Part shown: in pieces, positions 26,263 to 35,527 of the stretch | How positions within the stretch are numbered: the first letter of the stretch is position 1 | How the letters are laid out: each line of letters opens with the position of its first letter | Assembly (NCBI GenBank): GCA_023389105.1 | Contig: JAEWEY010000001.1 | Coordinates: 124,001-188,000 of the forward strand | Direction of reading: 5' to 3' | Origin: Pseudomonadota bacterium | GTDB taxonomy: Bacteria; Pseudomonadota; Alphaproteobacteria; Sphingomonadales; Sphingomonadaceae | DNA: 64,000 nt | Program-made: the position numbers and the translations under genes | Notes under the pieces: model-generated | The model's input: only the letters and a program-made list of their open reading frames with translations | The model's database searches: none | What the model was told of the DNA's origin: nothing

Positions 26263-27458
26263 GACCGCGCCAAGCGTAGGATGGTCAAGGCACTAAGGGC
26301 GGCCCGCTCGGCCAGGCTCTCGACGATCAGATATTCCTCCTCGCTGTGGATCTTGCCGCCGCGGACACCCATGGTGTCCACGACGGGCACTCCGCATGCC
26401 GCAATGTTGTTGCCGTCACATACGCCTCCGGAAGGCTGCCAGGCGATCGTCTGACCAAGATCGCTGCCAGCTTGTTTCACAAGGTTGAAGAGGCCTTCAG
26501 CATTCGGATCGAGCGGCTTGGGCGGTCTACCGAACCCGCCATGAATTTCGATCGCGACTTCATGTTCCGCACGGACCATTGCGACCGACCCGTCGATGAT
26601 CGATCTGGCGCGCGCTTCGTCTTCGGGTGTCGCCGGTCGCATGTTGACCCGGAGCAGTGCGAAGTCGGGCACCACATTGTTTGGGCTGCCACCTTCGATG
26701 CGCGCGGGATTGATGCTGAGCCGCGGGCCTTTCGCCTTCGCCAGCCGCAGCGCGAGATCGGCGGCCGCAAGCAGGGCGTTGCGGCCATCTTCCGGGTTCC
26801 GGCCAGCGTGCGCGGAACGTCCCCGAATGACGAAGTCGAAATTGCCGCTGCCGGGCCGCGCGCCAGCGAGCGTGCCGTCGGGCAGCGCAGCGGGCTCGTA
26901 AGTGAGGGCAGCTTTCTTTCCTTGCGCGGCGCGCGTCAGGAGTGGGCCGGAAGACAGCGACCCGACTTCCTCATCGCTGTTAAGGACGATCTCGTAGCCG
27001 ACGTTCCGTGCGAGCTCGGTTGCTTCGACCGCCTGCAACGCGGCCAACATCACGGCGATGCCGCCTTTCATGTCGGCGACGCCAGGGCCATTCAGCCCTC
27101 CATCGCCCAACCGGCTGGTTGTCTGGAAGGCGTGGTCGACGCCGAAAACCGTATCCATGTGCCCCGTGAAGAGCAGCTGTACCGGCGCTTCGGGCCGAAC
27201 AGTCAGATGCAAGTGCTTGCCGTGCTCGATTTCGAATGTTTTCCCCGCCGCATCGACGGCGGTGACTGGAGCCGGCTCCTCCAGCGTCAGCGACCCGGGA
27301 AGCACGGAAAATGCATCGGTGAGCAAGTCGGCCATCGCTCGCAACCCGGCAAGATTGCGCGACCCGCTGTTCACGGCTGCCCACGCCAGAACCTGATCCA
27401 GCATAGGTTCCGCCGCCGCGCGTTCGACGGCCTGCTCTTCTACTGCCGTTAGCCCCAT
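26259..27458 (-). CDS. M20 family metallohydrolase, carboxypeptidase G2-like
   Basis: A 399-residue zinc amidohydrolase. The ligand-bearing segments are FTGHMDTVFG, GPGVADMKGG, LNSDEEVGSLSSG and the late TMGVRGGKIHSEEEYL, and a dimerisation domain contains GRSAHAGRNPEDGRNA. Relatives cleave N-acyl amino acids, including glutamate conjugates. Its position at the head of astA-astB suggests it removes succinyl from a pathway intermediate, perhaps succinylglutamate in place of AstE. That is inference. Overlap with astA indicates one operon. Confidence 0.85.
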   Translation of the reverse strand: MGLTAVEEQAVERAAAEPMLDQVLAWAAVNSGSRNLAGLRAMADLLTDAFSVLPGSLTLEEPAPVTAVDAAGKTFEIEHGKHLHLTVRPEAPVQLLFTGHMDTVFGVDHAFQTTSRLGDGGLNGPGVADMKGGIAVMLAALQAVEATELARNVGYEIVLNSDEEVGSLSSGPLLTRAAQGKKAALTYEPAALPDGTLAGARPGSGNFDFVIRGRSAHAGRNPEDGRNALLAAADLALRLAKAKGPRLSINPARIEGGSPNNVVPDFALLRVNMRPATPEDEARARSIIDGSVAMVRAEHEVAIEIHGGFGRPPKPLDPNAEGLFNLVKQAGSDLGQTIAWQPSGGVCDGNNIAACGVPVVDTMGVRGGKIHSEEEYLIVESLAERAALSALTILRLARS

Positions 27459-27570
27459 GCGGGAGCCCTAGCCGTGCCCTGCGCCGAACGCCACACCGTG
27501 CGATTGTTCATGTGCTCGCATACCGTCCTTACGCATCTCTCTTGCGTCAGCTGCGTTCCGCAGGACAATC

Positions 27571-28986
27571 GTGGACCAGCAAACTTCCTCCTCATCCCGC
27601 GCACAAGTGTCGGACGGGCTGCCGATCCCGCGCCGATACTGGTCGATGCTCAGCATCTGGCTGGCGCTTACCATGGCGGTACTCGATGGCGCGATTGCGA
27701 ACGTCGCGCTGCCGACGATCGCGCGACAACTGGGCGCCTCGCCAGCCGCCTCGGTGTGGGTCATCAATGCGTATCAATTGACGATCACCGTGCTGCTCCT
27801 TCCCCTGGCGGCGCTCGGTGATCGCATCGGTTACAAGCGTGTTTATCTGCCCGGCCTCGCAATCTTCACGCTTGGGTCGGTCGGTTGCGCAATGGCGGGA
27901 AGTCTCGCGCAGCTGATCGCGTCGCGCGCGTTCCAAGGGATCGGAGCGGCCTGCATCATGAGCATGAACGCGGCGCTGGTCCGTGCGACCTATCCTGCGA
28001 AGCTGCTGGGACGCGCCATCGGCTATAACGCCATGGTGCTGTCGATGGCGGCCGCCGCGGGCCCGACGCTGGCGGCGCTGATCCTGGGCGTTGCTTCCTG
28101 GCCGTGGCTGTTCCTGATCAATCTGCCGATCGGTGCCGCCGCACTGGTCGTCGGAAGTACGGCACTGCCGGGAATGAGTGGCCATGGCGAGGCCTTCGAT
28201 TGGGGCTCGGTCCTTCTCAGTGCGGCGATGATGGGCTGCGTTGTTTTTGGTGCTGAGGATTTCGCCCGCGAAGGGCGGGTCGGATCACTGGCGCTCGTCG
28301 CTGTAGGTTTGGCGGCCGGCGCCGTCTTAGTGCGGCGGGAGTGGTGCGATCCCAAGCCGCTCATTCCGCTAGACCTGCTCCGAATTCCGATCTTCAGCCT
28401 CTCGATCGCCACCTCGGTGATGAGCTTCGCGGCCCAGATGCTGGCCTATGTCGCCTTGCCATTCATGCTGCAGAGCGTGCTCGGCCGATCGGTGATCGCG
28501 ACCGGCTTGTTGATGACGCCCTGGCCGATTGCCGTCGGAATCGCCGCAAGCTTTGCCGGGCGACTGGCGGACCGGGTCAATGCCGGCCTGTTGGGCGGTG
28601 TCGGCCTTGTCATCTTCGCCCTCGGTCTGTTCTCCTTGTCGCTGCTGGGCAGCTCACCTGACAATGTTGATATCGCGTGGCGAATGGCTGTTTGCGGGCT
28701 CGGCTTCGGGATCTTCCAGTCGCCGAACAATCGGACCATCGTCAGTGCTGCGCCCAAGGCTCGATCGGGGGCGGCGGGCGGGATGCTGGCGACGGCTCGG
28801 CTGCTCGGCCAGACCACGGGCGCGGTGGCCGTCGGTGCAGCCTTCCACGGTTCGGGCGTCGGTGCGGCACCGCAATTGATGGTCGCGGCATCGATCGTGG
28901 CTCTGGTCGCGGCTGGGCTGAGCCTCGCTCGACTCCGCGTGAACCCGCCGGGACGCGTGGCCGTCTACAAGCCGATCATCGACTAG
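27571..28986 (+). CDS. DHA2-type MFS drug-efflux transporter
   Basis: A 471-residue protein with about 14 hydrophobic helices. Typical MFS drug-antiporter motifs are LDGAIANVALPTIARQLG (motif D1), LGDRIGYKRVYL (motif A) and the motif C-like GPTLAALILGVASWPWLFLIN. It resembles multidrug exporters of the EmrB/QacA group. The substrate is unknown. The start is GTG at 27571, 112 bases from the divergent M20-ast operon. There is no adjacent regulator or membrane-fusion protein. Confidence 0.85.
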   Translation: MDQQTSSSSRAQVSDGLPIPRRYWSMLSIWLALTMAVLDGAIANVALPTIARQLGASPAASVWVINAYQLTITVLLLPLAALGDRIGYKRVYLPGLAIFTLGSVGCAMAGSLAQLIASRAFQGIGAACIMSMNAALVRATYPAKLLGRAIGYNAMVLSMAAAAGPTLAALILGVASWPWLFLINLPIGAAALVVGSTALPGMSGHGEAFDWGSVLLSAAMMGCVVFGAEDFAREGRVGSLALVAVGLAAGAVLVRREWCDPKPLIPLDLLRIPIFSLSIATSVMSFAAQMLAYVALPFMLQSVLGRSVIATGLLMTPWPIAVGIAASFAGRLADRVNAGLLGGVGLVIFALGLFSLSLLGSSPDNVDIAWRMAVCGLGFGIFQSPNNRTIVSAAPKARSGAAGGMLATARLLGQTTGAVAVGAAFHGSGVGAAPQLMVAASIVALVAAGLSLARLRVNPPGRVAVYKPIID

Positions 28987-29028
28987 CCGGGGCTTTCATC
29001 GCCGTAACGGCTTCGCTAGCGCAGCAGG

Positions 29029-29553
29029 GTGACCGCGCTCGACATCTTCGTCTTCCTCCTGCTGTTCGGCGGCGGTGCCGTCGGCTTCGTGCGCGGCTTC
29101 GTGCACGAGGTGGTGTCGCTGTTTGCCTGGGTGGTCGCGATCGCGATGCTGAAGCTGTTCCACACGCAATTGTGGACGGGGCTGATCAACAGCTTTCACT
29201 GGGACAATGCGGCGGCGGCGGTGCTGGCCTTCGCCATCCTGTTCATTCCGAGCTTCCTGCTGGTGAAGCTGCTAGCCCGCTCGATCGGCGGGCGAACGCG
29301 GCGCCATGCGCTGCTTGGACCGTTTGATCGCGTACTGGGCGGCGGCTTCGGCGCGTTGAAAGGTCTACTCGGCGCGACGCTGTTTTTCCTGCTCGCCAAC
29401 CTCGCCACCGACATGGTCTACGGCCCGCAATCCGACCGGCCGGAGTGGATGACCAAGTCCCGCACCTATCCGCTGCTGAACGCCAGCGGTCGTGGGATTG
29501 TCGACTGGGTGCAGGCGCGGCGGCTCAAGCCCAATAAGGTTGGCAAACAATGA
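29029..29553 (+). CDS. cvpA: CvpA family membrane protein
   Basis: A 174-residue inner-membrane protein with about four helices and a charged C-terminal tail. VRGFVHEVVSLFAWVVAIAML and the GGGFGALKGLLGATLFFLL segment match the colicin-V-production family. CvpA homologues affect envelope homeostasis and bile or antibiotic tolerance. The start is GTG. It overlaps cysS by four bases. Confidence 0.87.
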   Translation: MTALDIFVFLLLFGGGAVGFVRGFVHEVVSLFAWVVAIAMLKLFHTQLWTGLINSFHWDNAAAAVLAFAILFIPSFLLVKLLARSIGGRTRRHALLGPFDRVLGGGFGALKGLLGATLFFLLANLATDMVYGPQSDRPEWMTKSRTYPLLNASGRGIVDWVQARRLKPNKVGKQ

Positions 29554-30860
29554 TCCGGCTTCATGACACCCTGGCGCGCGAAAAGCGCGAGTTCGTCCCG
29601 CAGGACCCGAAGCGGATCACGATGTATGTATGCGGGCCCACGGTCTACGGCCGCGCGCATATCGGGAATGCGCGCCCGTACGTCGTTTTCGACACGCTGA
29701 CGCGTCTAATCCGCCGCGAGTTCGGCGAGGATAGCCTCGTGTACGGCCGCAACATAACCGACGTCGACGACAAGATCATCGCTTCGGCGCAGGCAGAGTG
29801 GGTCGACCCCTCGGTGATCACCGAACGCTATGAGGAGTATTTCCTCGAGGACATGCGTGCCTTGGGCGTGCGCGATCCCAACGTCGCACCACACGCTACG
29901 CGCGAAATTGCGCAGATGGTCTCAATGATCGCGCGGCTGATCGAGCTGGGCCATGCCTACGCGGCAGAAGGGCACGTTCTCTTTTCCGTGCCGAGCGACC
30001 CCGAGTACGGCGCACTGAGCAAACGTGACCGCGAAGCCATGGTCGCCGGAGCGCGGGTGGAGGTGGCGCCCTACAAGCGCGATCCCGCCGACTTCGTGCT
30101 GTGGAAGCCGAGCGCGGATGGCGTGATCGGGTGGGACTCGCCTTGGGGCAGGGGGCGCCCTGGCTGGCACATCGAATGCTCAGCGATGATCCGCGCGCAC
30201 CTCGGTGAGACCATCGACATCCACGGCGGCGGGCTCGACCTCATTTTCCCGCACCACGAGAATGAGATCGCGCAGAGCCGTTGCGCGCATGGCGGGGCGC
30301 CGCTGGCGCGCTACTGGGTGCACAACGGCTTCGTCGACATGGGCACCGAGAAGATGTCGAAGAGCCTGGGCAATATCATCACGCCCAACGAGCTGATGGC
30401 GCAGGGGCATAAGGGCGAGACGCTTCGTCTCGCTTTGCTGAGCGCGCATTATCGTCAGCCGCTGGCGTGGACCGAGGAGGTCGTGGCGCAGGCCAAGGCG
30501 GTTCTCGACCGACTGTATCGCGCGGCAGGTGACGCTTCGCCCGGCGAGGTCGACGCGGGTGTCGTCGAAGCGCTGTCGGACGATCTCAACACGCCGCTCG
30601 CGGTCAGCCGATTGATGCAATTGACCGATCCCGCTGTGCTCAAGGCCAGTGCGGGCCTTCTCGGTTTGCTGCAGAGCTCTGCCGATGAATGGTTTCGTGG
30701 CGGCGGGGACGATGCGGCGATCGACGCGCGCATCGCCGAGCGGGCGGCGGCCAAGACTAACCGTGACTTCGCGACGGCCGATCGTATCCGCGATGAGCTC
30801 AAGGCCGAAGGCGTCGTCTTGGAAGACGGGCCCGGCGGCACCACTTGGCGTCGCGGGTGA
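29550..30860 (+). CDS. cysS: Cysteinyl-tRNA synthetase
   Basis: A 436-residue class I synthetase charging tRNA-Cys. The HIGH motif is HIGN at 37-40 and KMSKS is at 268-272. Zinc ligands are C28, C210, H235 and E239. The C-terminal helical domain is somewhat shorter than in E. coli but ends normally with NRDFATADRIRDELKAEGV. It is translationally coupled at both ends: ATGA with cvpA and GTGA with the NifU-like gene. Confidence 0.96.
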   Translation: MIRLHDTLAREKREFVPQDPKRITMYVCGPTVYGRAHIGNARPYVVFDTLTRLIRREFGEDSLVYGRNITDVDDKIIASAQAEWVDPSVITERYEEYFLEDMRALGVRDPNVAPHATREIAQMVSMIARLIELGHAYAAEGHVLFSVPSDPEYGALSKRDREAMVAGARVEVAPYKRDPADFVLWKPSADGVIGWDSPWGRGRPGWHIECSAMIRAHLGETIDIHGGGLDLIFPHHENEIAQSRCAHGGAPLARYWVHNGFVDMGTEKMSKSLGNIITPNELMAQGHKGETLRLALLSAHYRQPLAWTEEVVAQAKAVLDRLYRAAGDASPGEVDAGVVEALSDDLNTPLAVSRLMQLTDPAVLKASAGLLGLLQSSADEWFRGGGDDAAIDARIAERAAAKTNRDFATADRIRDELKAEGVVLEDGPGGTTWRRG

Positions 30861-31279
30861 CCGCGCAACTCTACACGACCGACATCCTGCGGCTGGCAGC
30901 ATCGCTGCAAGAACCGCGCGAGCTCGACCGGGAGGATGGCCACGCCGAAGTTCGCTCGCCGACCTGCGGCAGCCGCATCGAGATGAGCGTGCAACTCGAC
31001 CCCGACCGGCGGGTCGAGCATGTGTCCATTAAGGTCCATGCCTGTGCTTTCGGGCAGGCATCCGCCGCATTGGTCGAACGTCACTGTCGGGGCCGCGACC
31101 ATGACGAGGTGTCGGAAGCGATGCTGGCGCTGAGTCGCTGGCTGGCGCACGAGCATAACGAGATCGATCACTGGCCCGGCATCGCGGTGCTCGAGCCGGC
31201 GCGCGGCACGAGCGGGCGACATGGCGCGATCCTGCTGCCGTTCCGGGCGCTGCTGGCCGCGATGGAAGACGCGCGATGA
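30857..31279 (+). CDS. NifU-N-like iron-sulfur scaffold protein, one Cys missing
   Basis: A 140-residue protein related to the IscU/NifU N-terminal scaffold. Two of the three cluster cysteines are seen, in SPTCGSRIEM and VHACAFGQASAAL. At the third position the sequence is RHGAILLPF, with Gly where many relatives have Cys. It may therefore carry clusters differently or have another role. GTG at 30857 overlaps the cysS stop. The end overlaps the CPA2 gene by ATGA. Small alphaproteobacterial NifU-like proteins of this kind are common. Confidence 0.75.
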   Translation: MTAQLYTTDILRLAASLQEPRELDREDGHAEVRSPTCGSRIEMSVQLDPDRRVEHVSIKVHACAFGQASAALVERHCRGRDHDEVSEAMLALSRWLAHEHNEIDHWPGIAVLEPARGTSGRHGAILLPFRALLAAMEDAR

Positions 31280-33108
31280 CCACGCCCGCTGAAACCGCCC
31301 AGGCGACGACTGCAATCCTCGAAAGCGGCGCGATCCTGCTCGGCGCGGCGCTGGTGTTCGTGACGGTTTTTCGTCAGCTCAAGCTTGGCGCGACCCTGGG
31401 GTATATCGTCGCTGGCGCGCTCATCGGGCCGCAGTTGCTGGGGCTGATCAAGGACCCCGAGCAGCTCACCAGCGTGACCGAGATCGGTATTGCGCTGCTG
31501 CTCTTCATCGTCGGGCTGGAATTGAAGCCGAGCCGGCTGTGGCGGCTTCGCCGTGACATCTTCGGGCTGGGCCTCATACAAGTCGTCGCCTGCGGCATCG
31601 TGCTGAGCGCCCTGCTGTATTTCGCCCTCGGAATCTCGCCGCAGGCAGCGCTGGCGATCGGGTTACCGTTGGCGCTGTCGTCAACCGCGCAAGTGCTGCC
31701 GATGCTCCGCGCCGACAATGAGCTGAACACCCCGCAGGGCGAGCGCGCCTTCTCCGTGCTGCTGTTCCAGGATCTTGCGATCGTGCCGATGATCACGATC
31801 ATCGCCGCCATGGCGCGGACGCCACCGGACCCGGGCGCGCCGGTCGGGTGGCAGCTCGCACTTTACACACTCGTCGCGGTGATCGGCCTGGTGATAGTCG
31901 GGCGGTTCCTACTGAACCCGCTATTTCGCCTGGTCGGCCGCCTCGGAGAGCGCGAGCTTTTCGTCGTGGCCGGCCTCTTCACGGTCGTCGGCGCCTCAGC
32001 CGTCATGCACAGCCTGCATCTGTCTGTGCCGCTGGGCGCCTTCGTCGCGGGCGTGATGCTGGCCGAGTCGCCGTACCGGCATGAGCTGGAGGCGGACGTC
32101 GAGCCCTTCCGTTCGATCCTGCTCGGCCTTTTCTTCCTGTCCGTCGGCATGCTGCTCGACCTGGGCATGATCGCCGAGCGGCCGCTATTCGTCCTCGGCA
32201 TCGCGGCGGCGGTGATCGCCACCAAGACCGCGCTGATCAGCCTGATTGCGCGCGGCTTTCGTGCAAGCTGGCCGAATAGCGTCAGGCTTGGCCTGCTTCT
32301 CAGCCAGGCTGGCGAGTTCGGCTTCGTTCTGTTTGCGCAAGCAACCAATGCGCAGTTGATTGAACGAGAGGCCGCGTCACTGTTCGGTGCCGTCGTAACG
32401 CTATCCATGGCGACGACGCCGTTCCTGATGCGCTTCATCGACTTTCTTGAGCGGCGCGAGGAGACCCGCGTCGACCTCGACGGTCCAGAGAAATCGCCCG
32501 AGACGAGTGCGATCGTCGTTGGCTACGGCCGTTTCGGGCAAACGGTCGCCCAGATGATGATGGCCAAAAGCATCGGCGTAACGCTCATCGACAAGAAGCC
32601 GGGGCAAATCGAGCTTGCCGGCGAATTCGGCACGAAGGTCTATTACGGCGATGGAGTCCGGCTGGACCTGCTCCGGACCGCGGGTGCTGAAACCGCGCGG
32701 GTGATCGCATTTTGCAATGACAACAAGGATGGCGATCTAAGCGCTGAAGCTTTGCGCGCAGTGCTAAATGCCTTCCCCCAAGCAGCTGTCATGGTTCGCG
32801 CTTACGACCGCCTCCACCTCATTGAGCTCGACCGACTCGACCTCGCTTTCGCCGAGAGAGAACTTTTCGAGAGTGCGGTCGCAATGGGCCGCGCGGCGCT
32901 GAAGGCGAACGGCATCCCTCTTGGCGAGATCGACCGCGTCGAGCGGGAATATCGCGGGCGCGACTGCGAGCGGCTCGAGCGTCAGGCAGCCTCAGGTGAC
33001 ATCCGCGCCGGTTGGGAGCGCGCGTTCGCGCCCGACCGCGCACTGGACGATGAAGATGGCGGGCCTAGCCCCGAGCCGCCGCCAGGAACGTCTCCAGTTC
33101 CGCAATGA
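31276..33108 (+). CDS. CPA2 cation/proton antiporter with RCK domain (KefB/YbaL type)
   Basis: A 610-residue antiporter. About 12 membrane helices (residues 15-390) include LGYIVAGALIGP and PLALSSTAQVLPML. An RCK/TrkA-N nucleotide-binding domain (about 410-530) has AIVVGYGRFGQTVAQ as its dinucleotide fold. It probably exports K+ or exchanges Na+/H+, gated by NAD(H) or glutathione adducts. It ends the cvpA-cysS-NifU-like cluster by ATGA overlap. Its last 44 bases overlap aroK on the other strand. Confidence 0.88.
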   Translation: MTTPAETAQATTAILESGAILLGAALVFVTVFRQLKLGATLGYIVAGALIGPQLLGLIKDPEQLTSVTEIGIALLLFIVGLELKPSRLWRLRRDIFGLGLIQVVACGIVLSALLYFALGISPQAALAIGLPLALSSTAQVLPMLRADNELNTPQGERAFSVLLFQDLAIVPMITIIAAMARTPPDPGAPVGWQLALYTLVAVIGLVIVGRFLLNPLFRLVGRLGERELFVVAGLFTVVGASAVMHSLHLSVPLGAFVAGVMLAESPYRHELEADVEPFRSILLGLFFLSVGMLLDLGMIAERPLFVLGIAAAVIATKTALISLIARGFRASWPNSVRLGLLLSQAGEFGFVLFAQATNAQLIEREAASLFGAVVTLSMATTPFLMRFIDFLERREETRVDLDGPEKSPETSAIVVGYGRFGQTVAQMMMAKSIGVTLIDKKPGQIELAGEFGTKVYYGDGVRLDLLRTAGAETARVIAFCNDNKDGDLSAEALRAVLNAFPQAAVMVRAYDRLHLIELDRLDLAFAERELFESAVAMGRAALKANGIPLGEIDRVEREYRGRDCERLERQAASGDIRAGWERAFAPDRALDDEDGGPSPEPPPGTSPVPQ

Positions 33109-33613
33109 TCGCGTCGACCACGTCCTTGTGGGCGCCGTCACCGCTTTTCACGTGGATATGCGCCTCTTCGTAAGATGGGCGGCGTTCCTGCGACAAACGT
33201 TCGAGCACAGCCTTCGGATCGCCGGTGCGGAGCTGGACGCGGGTGTCGCGGCGAGAGGTACGCTCGGTCAGGACGTCGACCGGCGCGTCGAGCCACACCG
33301 TGATCGCGCGCTGGTTCAGCAGTTCGCGGGTGCGCGGGTCGACATAGGCGCCGCCGCCGGTTGCGATGACGCGGACTTCGCCTTCGATCAATCGAGCCAC
33401 CAGTCGACGTTCGCCGTCTCTGAAGTCGCGCTCGCCGTAACGCTCGAACACCTCGGCGGCCGGGAGCCCTGAGGCATCCTCGATCGCCGAGTCGCTGTCC
33501 ACGAAAGACACGCCTAAGCGCTTGGCCAGGCGCCGCCCGACCGTCGATTTGCCAACCCCCATCAGTCCCACCAGCACGACAGGCCGATCGAGACGCTTCG
33601 ACAATTCGGTCAC
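33065..33613 (-). CDS. aroK: Shikimate kinase
   Basis: A 182-residue P-loop kinase that phosphorylates shikimate in aromatic amino-acid synthesis. The Walker A is GLMGVGKST (16-24), the shikimate-binding DSDSAIE and the GGGAYVDPRTR motif are present, and a lid segment with TSRRDTRVQL follows. aroB often follows aroK in relatives, but the CPA2 antiporter occupies that position, convergent and overlapping by 44 bases. Confidence 0.94.
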   Translation of the reverse strand: MTELSKRLDRPVVLVGLMGVGKSTVGRRLAKRLGVSFVDSDSAIEDASGLPAAEVFERYGERDFRDGERRLVARLIEGEVRVIATGGGAYVDPRTRELLNQRAITVWLDAPVDVLTERTSRRDTRVQLRTGDPKAVLERLSQERRPSYEEAHIHVKSGDGAHKDVVDAIIAELETFLAAARG

Positions 33614-33660
33614 CGTTAAGGGCTATACAGCGGCGCGCGCGCTGGGCAAAAGCCGCGTCC

Positions 33661-33807
33661 ATGCCGCGGATACTTATTCCCATCGTCCTGGTGCTTGTTG
33701 TGCTGGGTGTGCTGTTCTTCCTCTCGACGCTGCCCAAGGAGCAGCCGACCAAGCCGATCGAGGTGCAGGTCACGCTGGGCGCAGGCGCTGGGGGCAATGC
33801 TCATTAA
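33661..33807 (+). CDS. Small single-pass membrane protein, 48 residues
   Basis: A short frame with one hydrophobic helix (RILIPIVLVLVVLGVLFFL, about residues 3-21) followed by a polar tail with STLPKEQPTKPIEVQVTLG. It looks like a bitopic inner-membrane or exported peptide. Its last 11 bases overlap the start of the next gene, suggesting co-translation with the 576-residue exported protein. The family is not recognised. Confidence 0.6.
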   Translation: MPRILIPIVLVLVVLGVLFFLSTLPKEQPTKPIEVQVTLGAGAGGNAH

Positions 33808-35527
33808 GCCCGTCTGGCTGGCGTCGGCTGCGCTGCTGCTAGCGCTGCCCGCGCTCGCGCAACAGGCGAACGTAACGCAGCCGGCGCCGGCTGCGACACC
33901 AACGACGCCCGCTCCCGTGCGCCAGGCCGCTCCAGCGGAATCGGGTGGCGATGAAAGCGCGGTTGAAGAGGTCGCGGCCGTGAACATTCCGCCGCCGGTG
34001 CCGCCGATCGAATATCCTGGGTGGGCACGCCGCGATCCGTGGTCAGTTGGCGCGATTTCACCACAAGCCGCGGGGCTCACCGACGACGCTTGGGGCGGCG
34101 CCAATGGACCATTTCTTTCGACATTGATGCGGCGGATGCGTACCCCACTGGCGTCGCGCTGGGCGCACATCGCCCTTCGAGACGCCCTGCTGGCCAAGCT
34201 TCATGCGCCCGTGAATGTCAATCCGATTGACTGGACGGCCGAGCGGGCCTGGCTGCTGCTGCGGATGGGCGAAGCGGACGCGGCGCGGATGCTCGTTGCC
34301 GGCGTCGACGTCGACCGCTTCACGCCAAAAATGACGCAGGTCGCCGTGCAGGCTGCCCTAGCCAATTCGGACCCGTCCGCTCTGTGTCCACTGGAAGATG
34401 GCATGCGGAAGGCCGAACCGGGTGTGCTACGCCTGGTGCAGGCAATGTGTGCATCGTTGGCTGGGCAGCCGGAATCGGCGTCGGCGGCAATCGACCAGGC
34501 GCGGCGTTACGGTCGGATCGGCGGGATCGACCTTGCGCTGGCGGAGAAGGTTGTGGGGGCCGGCGCAAACGGCCGGACCACAACAATCGAATGGGATCCG
34601 GTAGACTCGCTCACTGCCTGGCGTTTTGGGCTTGCCACCGGCACCGGTGCCGTCCCGCCGGACCGCCTGATCAACGCCGCGTCGCCGCAGCTGAGGGCTT
34701 TCCAGGCTCGGGCACCCATGCTGACCGCTCAGCAACGGCTGCCGTCGGCCATGATCGCGGCGGGGATGGGTGTGTTCTCATCTCAGTCGATGGTCGATCT
34801 TTACTCATCCATCTACGATGCCACGGATCCTGACGACCTTCCCGGAAGTGACGCCTGGCAATTGCGTCTTGCGTACGTCGCCAAGGATCCCGGCGCGCGT
34901 ACGGCAGCGATCCGCAAGCTGTTGGGCACCGGCAAAGGCCGCTACGACAAGGAAGGCGCGCGTGCGCTGGTCGCCCGCGCGGCGTCGATGGTCCGCCCGG
35001 ACGCCAAGCTTGGCAAAGATGCCTGTGATCTGATTTCGGCGATGCTTGCGGGCGGCTACGATCAAGCGGCCGCGCGATGGATTCCGATCCTCGATGACCT
35101 CGACGACGAAGCGAACGACCGCTGCTGGGCGATGCTTGCTCTGGCCGCGCCGAATGTGGCGGAAGTCACCGCGCGGCGCGTCAACGCCTTCATTAAGCGC
35201 GACAACAGCCGCAACCACGTCCGCAGCGCCTTGCTGGTCGCCGGCCTTGCAGGGCTCGGGCGGCTGGACGCCGAGACGGCCAACTCGATCAATCGCAGTA
35301 ATGGGCTTGGTCTGGGCCACGTGACGAACTGGACCAGAATGATCGACGCAGCCGCAGCGCGCGGGCAGGGGGGCACCGTACTTGTACTGACCGGCACGGG
35401 TTTTCAGACGCCTGCGTACGACAGGATCCCGGCGGCGCATCTGTTTCACGCCGTGTCGGCGCTTGGGAAAACCGGGCAGGGCTTCACCGCCCGCATGATC
35501 GCCGCCGAGGCCCTGTCAAGGACGTGA
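33797..35527 (+). CDS. Exported 576-residue hypothetical protein
   Basis: The protein starts with a clear signal peptide (KPVWLASAALLLALPALAQQ), then a low-complexity Pro/Ala/Thr linker (about 22-55) and a long helical region rich in Ala, probably TPR-like or alpha-solenoid. No enzymatic motif is found. The ATG at 33797 is chosen because the signal peptide begins there; the frame upstream of it is unrelated. It sits between the 48-residue membrane protein and xerD, whose GTG overlaps its stop (GTGA). It may be periplasmic and cell-envelope linked. Confidence 0.75.
   Translation: MLIKPVWLASAALLLALPALAQQANVTQPAPAATPTTPAPVRQAAPAESGGDESAVEEVAAVNIPPPVPPIEYPGWARRDPWSVGAISPQAAGLTDDAWGGANGPFLSTLMRRMRTPLASRWAHIALRDALLAKLHAPVNVNPIDWTAERAWLLLRMGEADAARMLVAGVDVDRFTPKMTQVAVQAALANSDPSALCPLEDGMRKAEPGVLRLVQAMCASLAGQPESASAAIDQARRYGRIGGIDLALAEKVVGAGANGRTTTIEWDPVDSLTAWRFGLATGTGAVPPDRLINAASPQLRAFQARAPMLTAQQRLPSAMIAAGMGVFSSQSMVDLYSSIYDATDPDDLPGSDAWQLRLAYVAKDPGARTAAIRKLLGTGKGRYDKEGARALVARAASMVRPDAKLGKDACDLISAMLAGGYDQAAARWIPILDDLDDEANDRCWAMLALAAPNVAEVTARRVNAFIKRDNSRNHVRSALLVAGLAGLGRLDAETANSINRSNGLGLGHVTNWTRMIDAAAARGQGGTVLVLTGTGFQTPAYDRIPAAHLFHAVSALGKTGQGFTARMIAAEALSRT

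Noticed and set aside
26346..27452. A 368-codon frame antisense to the M20 hydrolase
   Set aside because: Same cause; the M20 protein has all family motifs and the antisense product has none.
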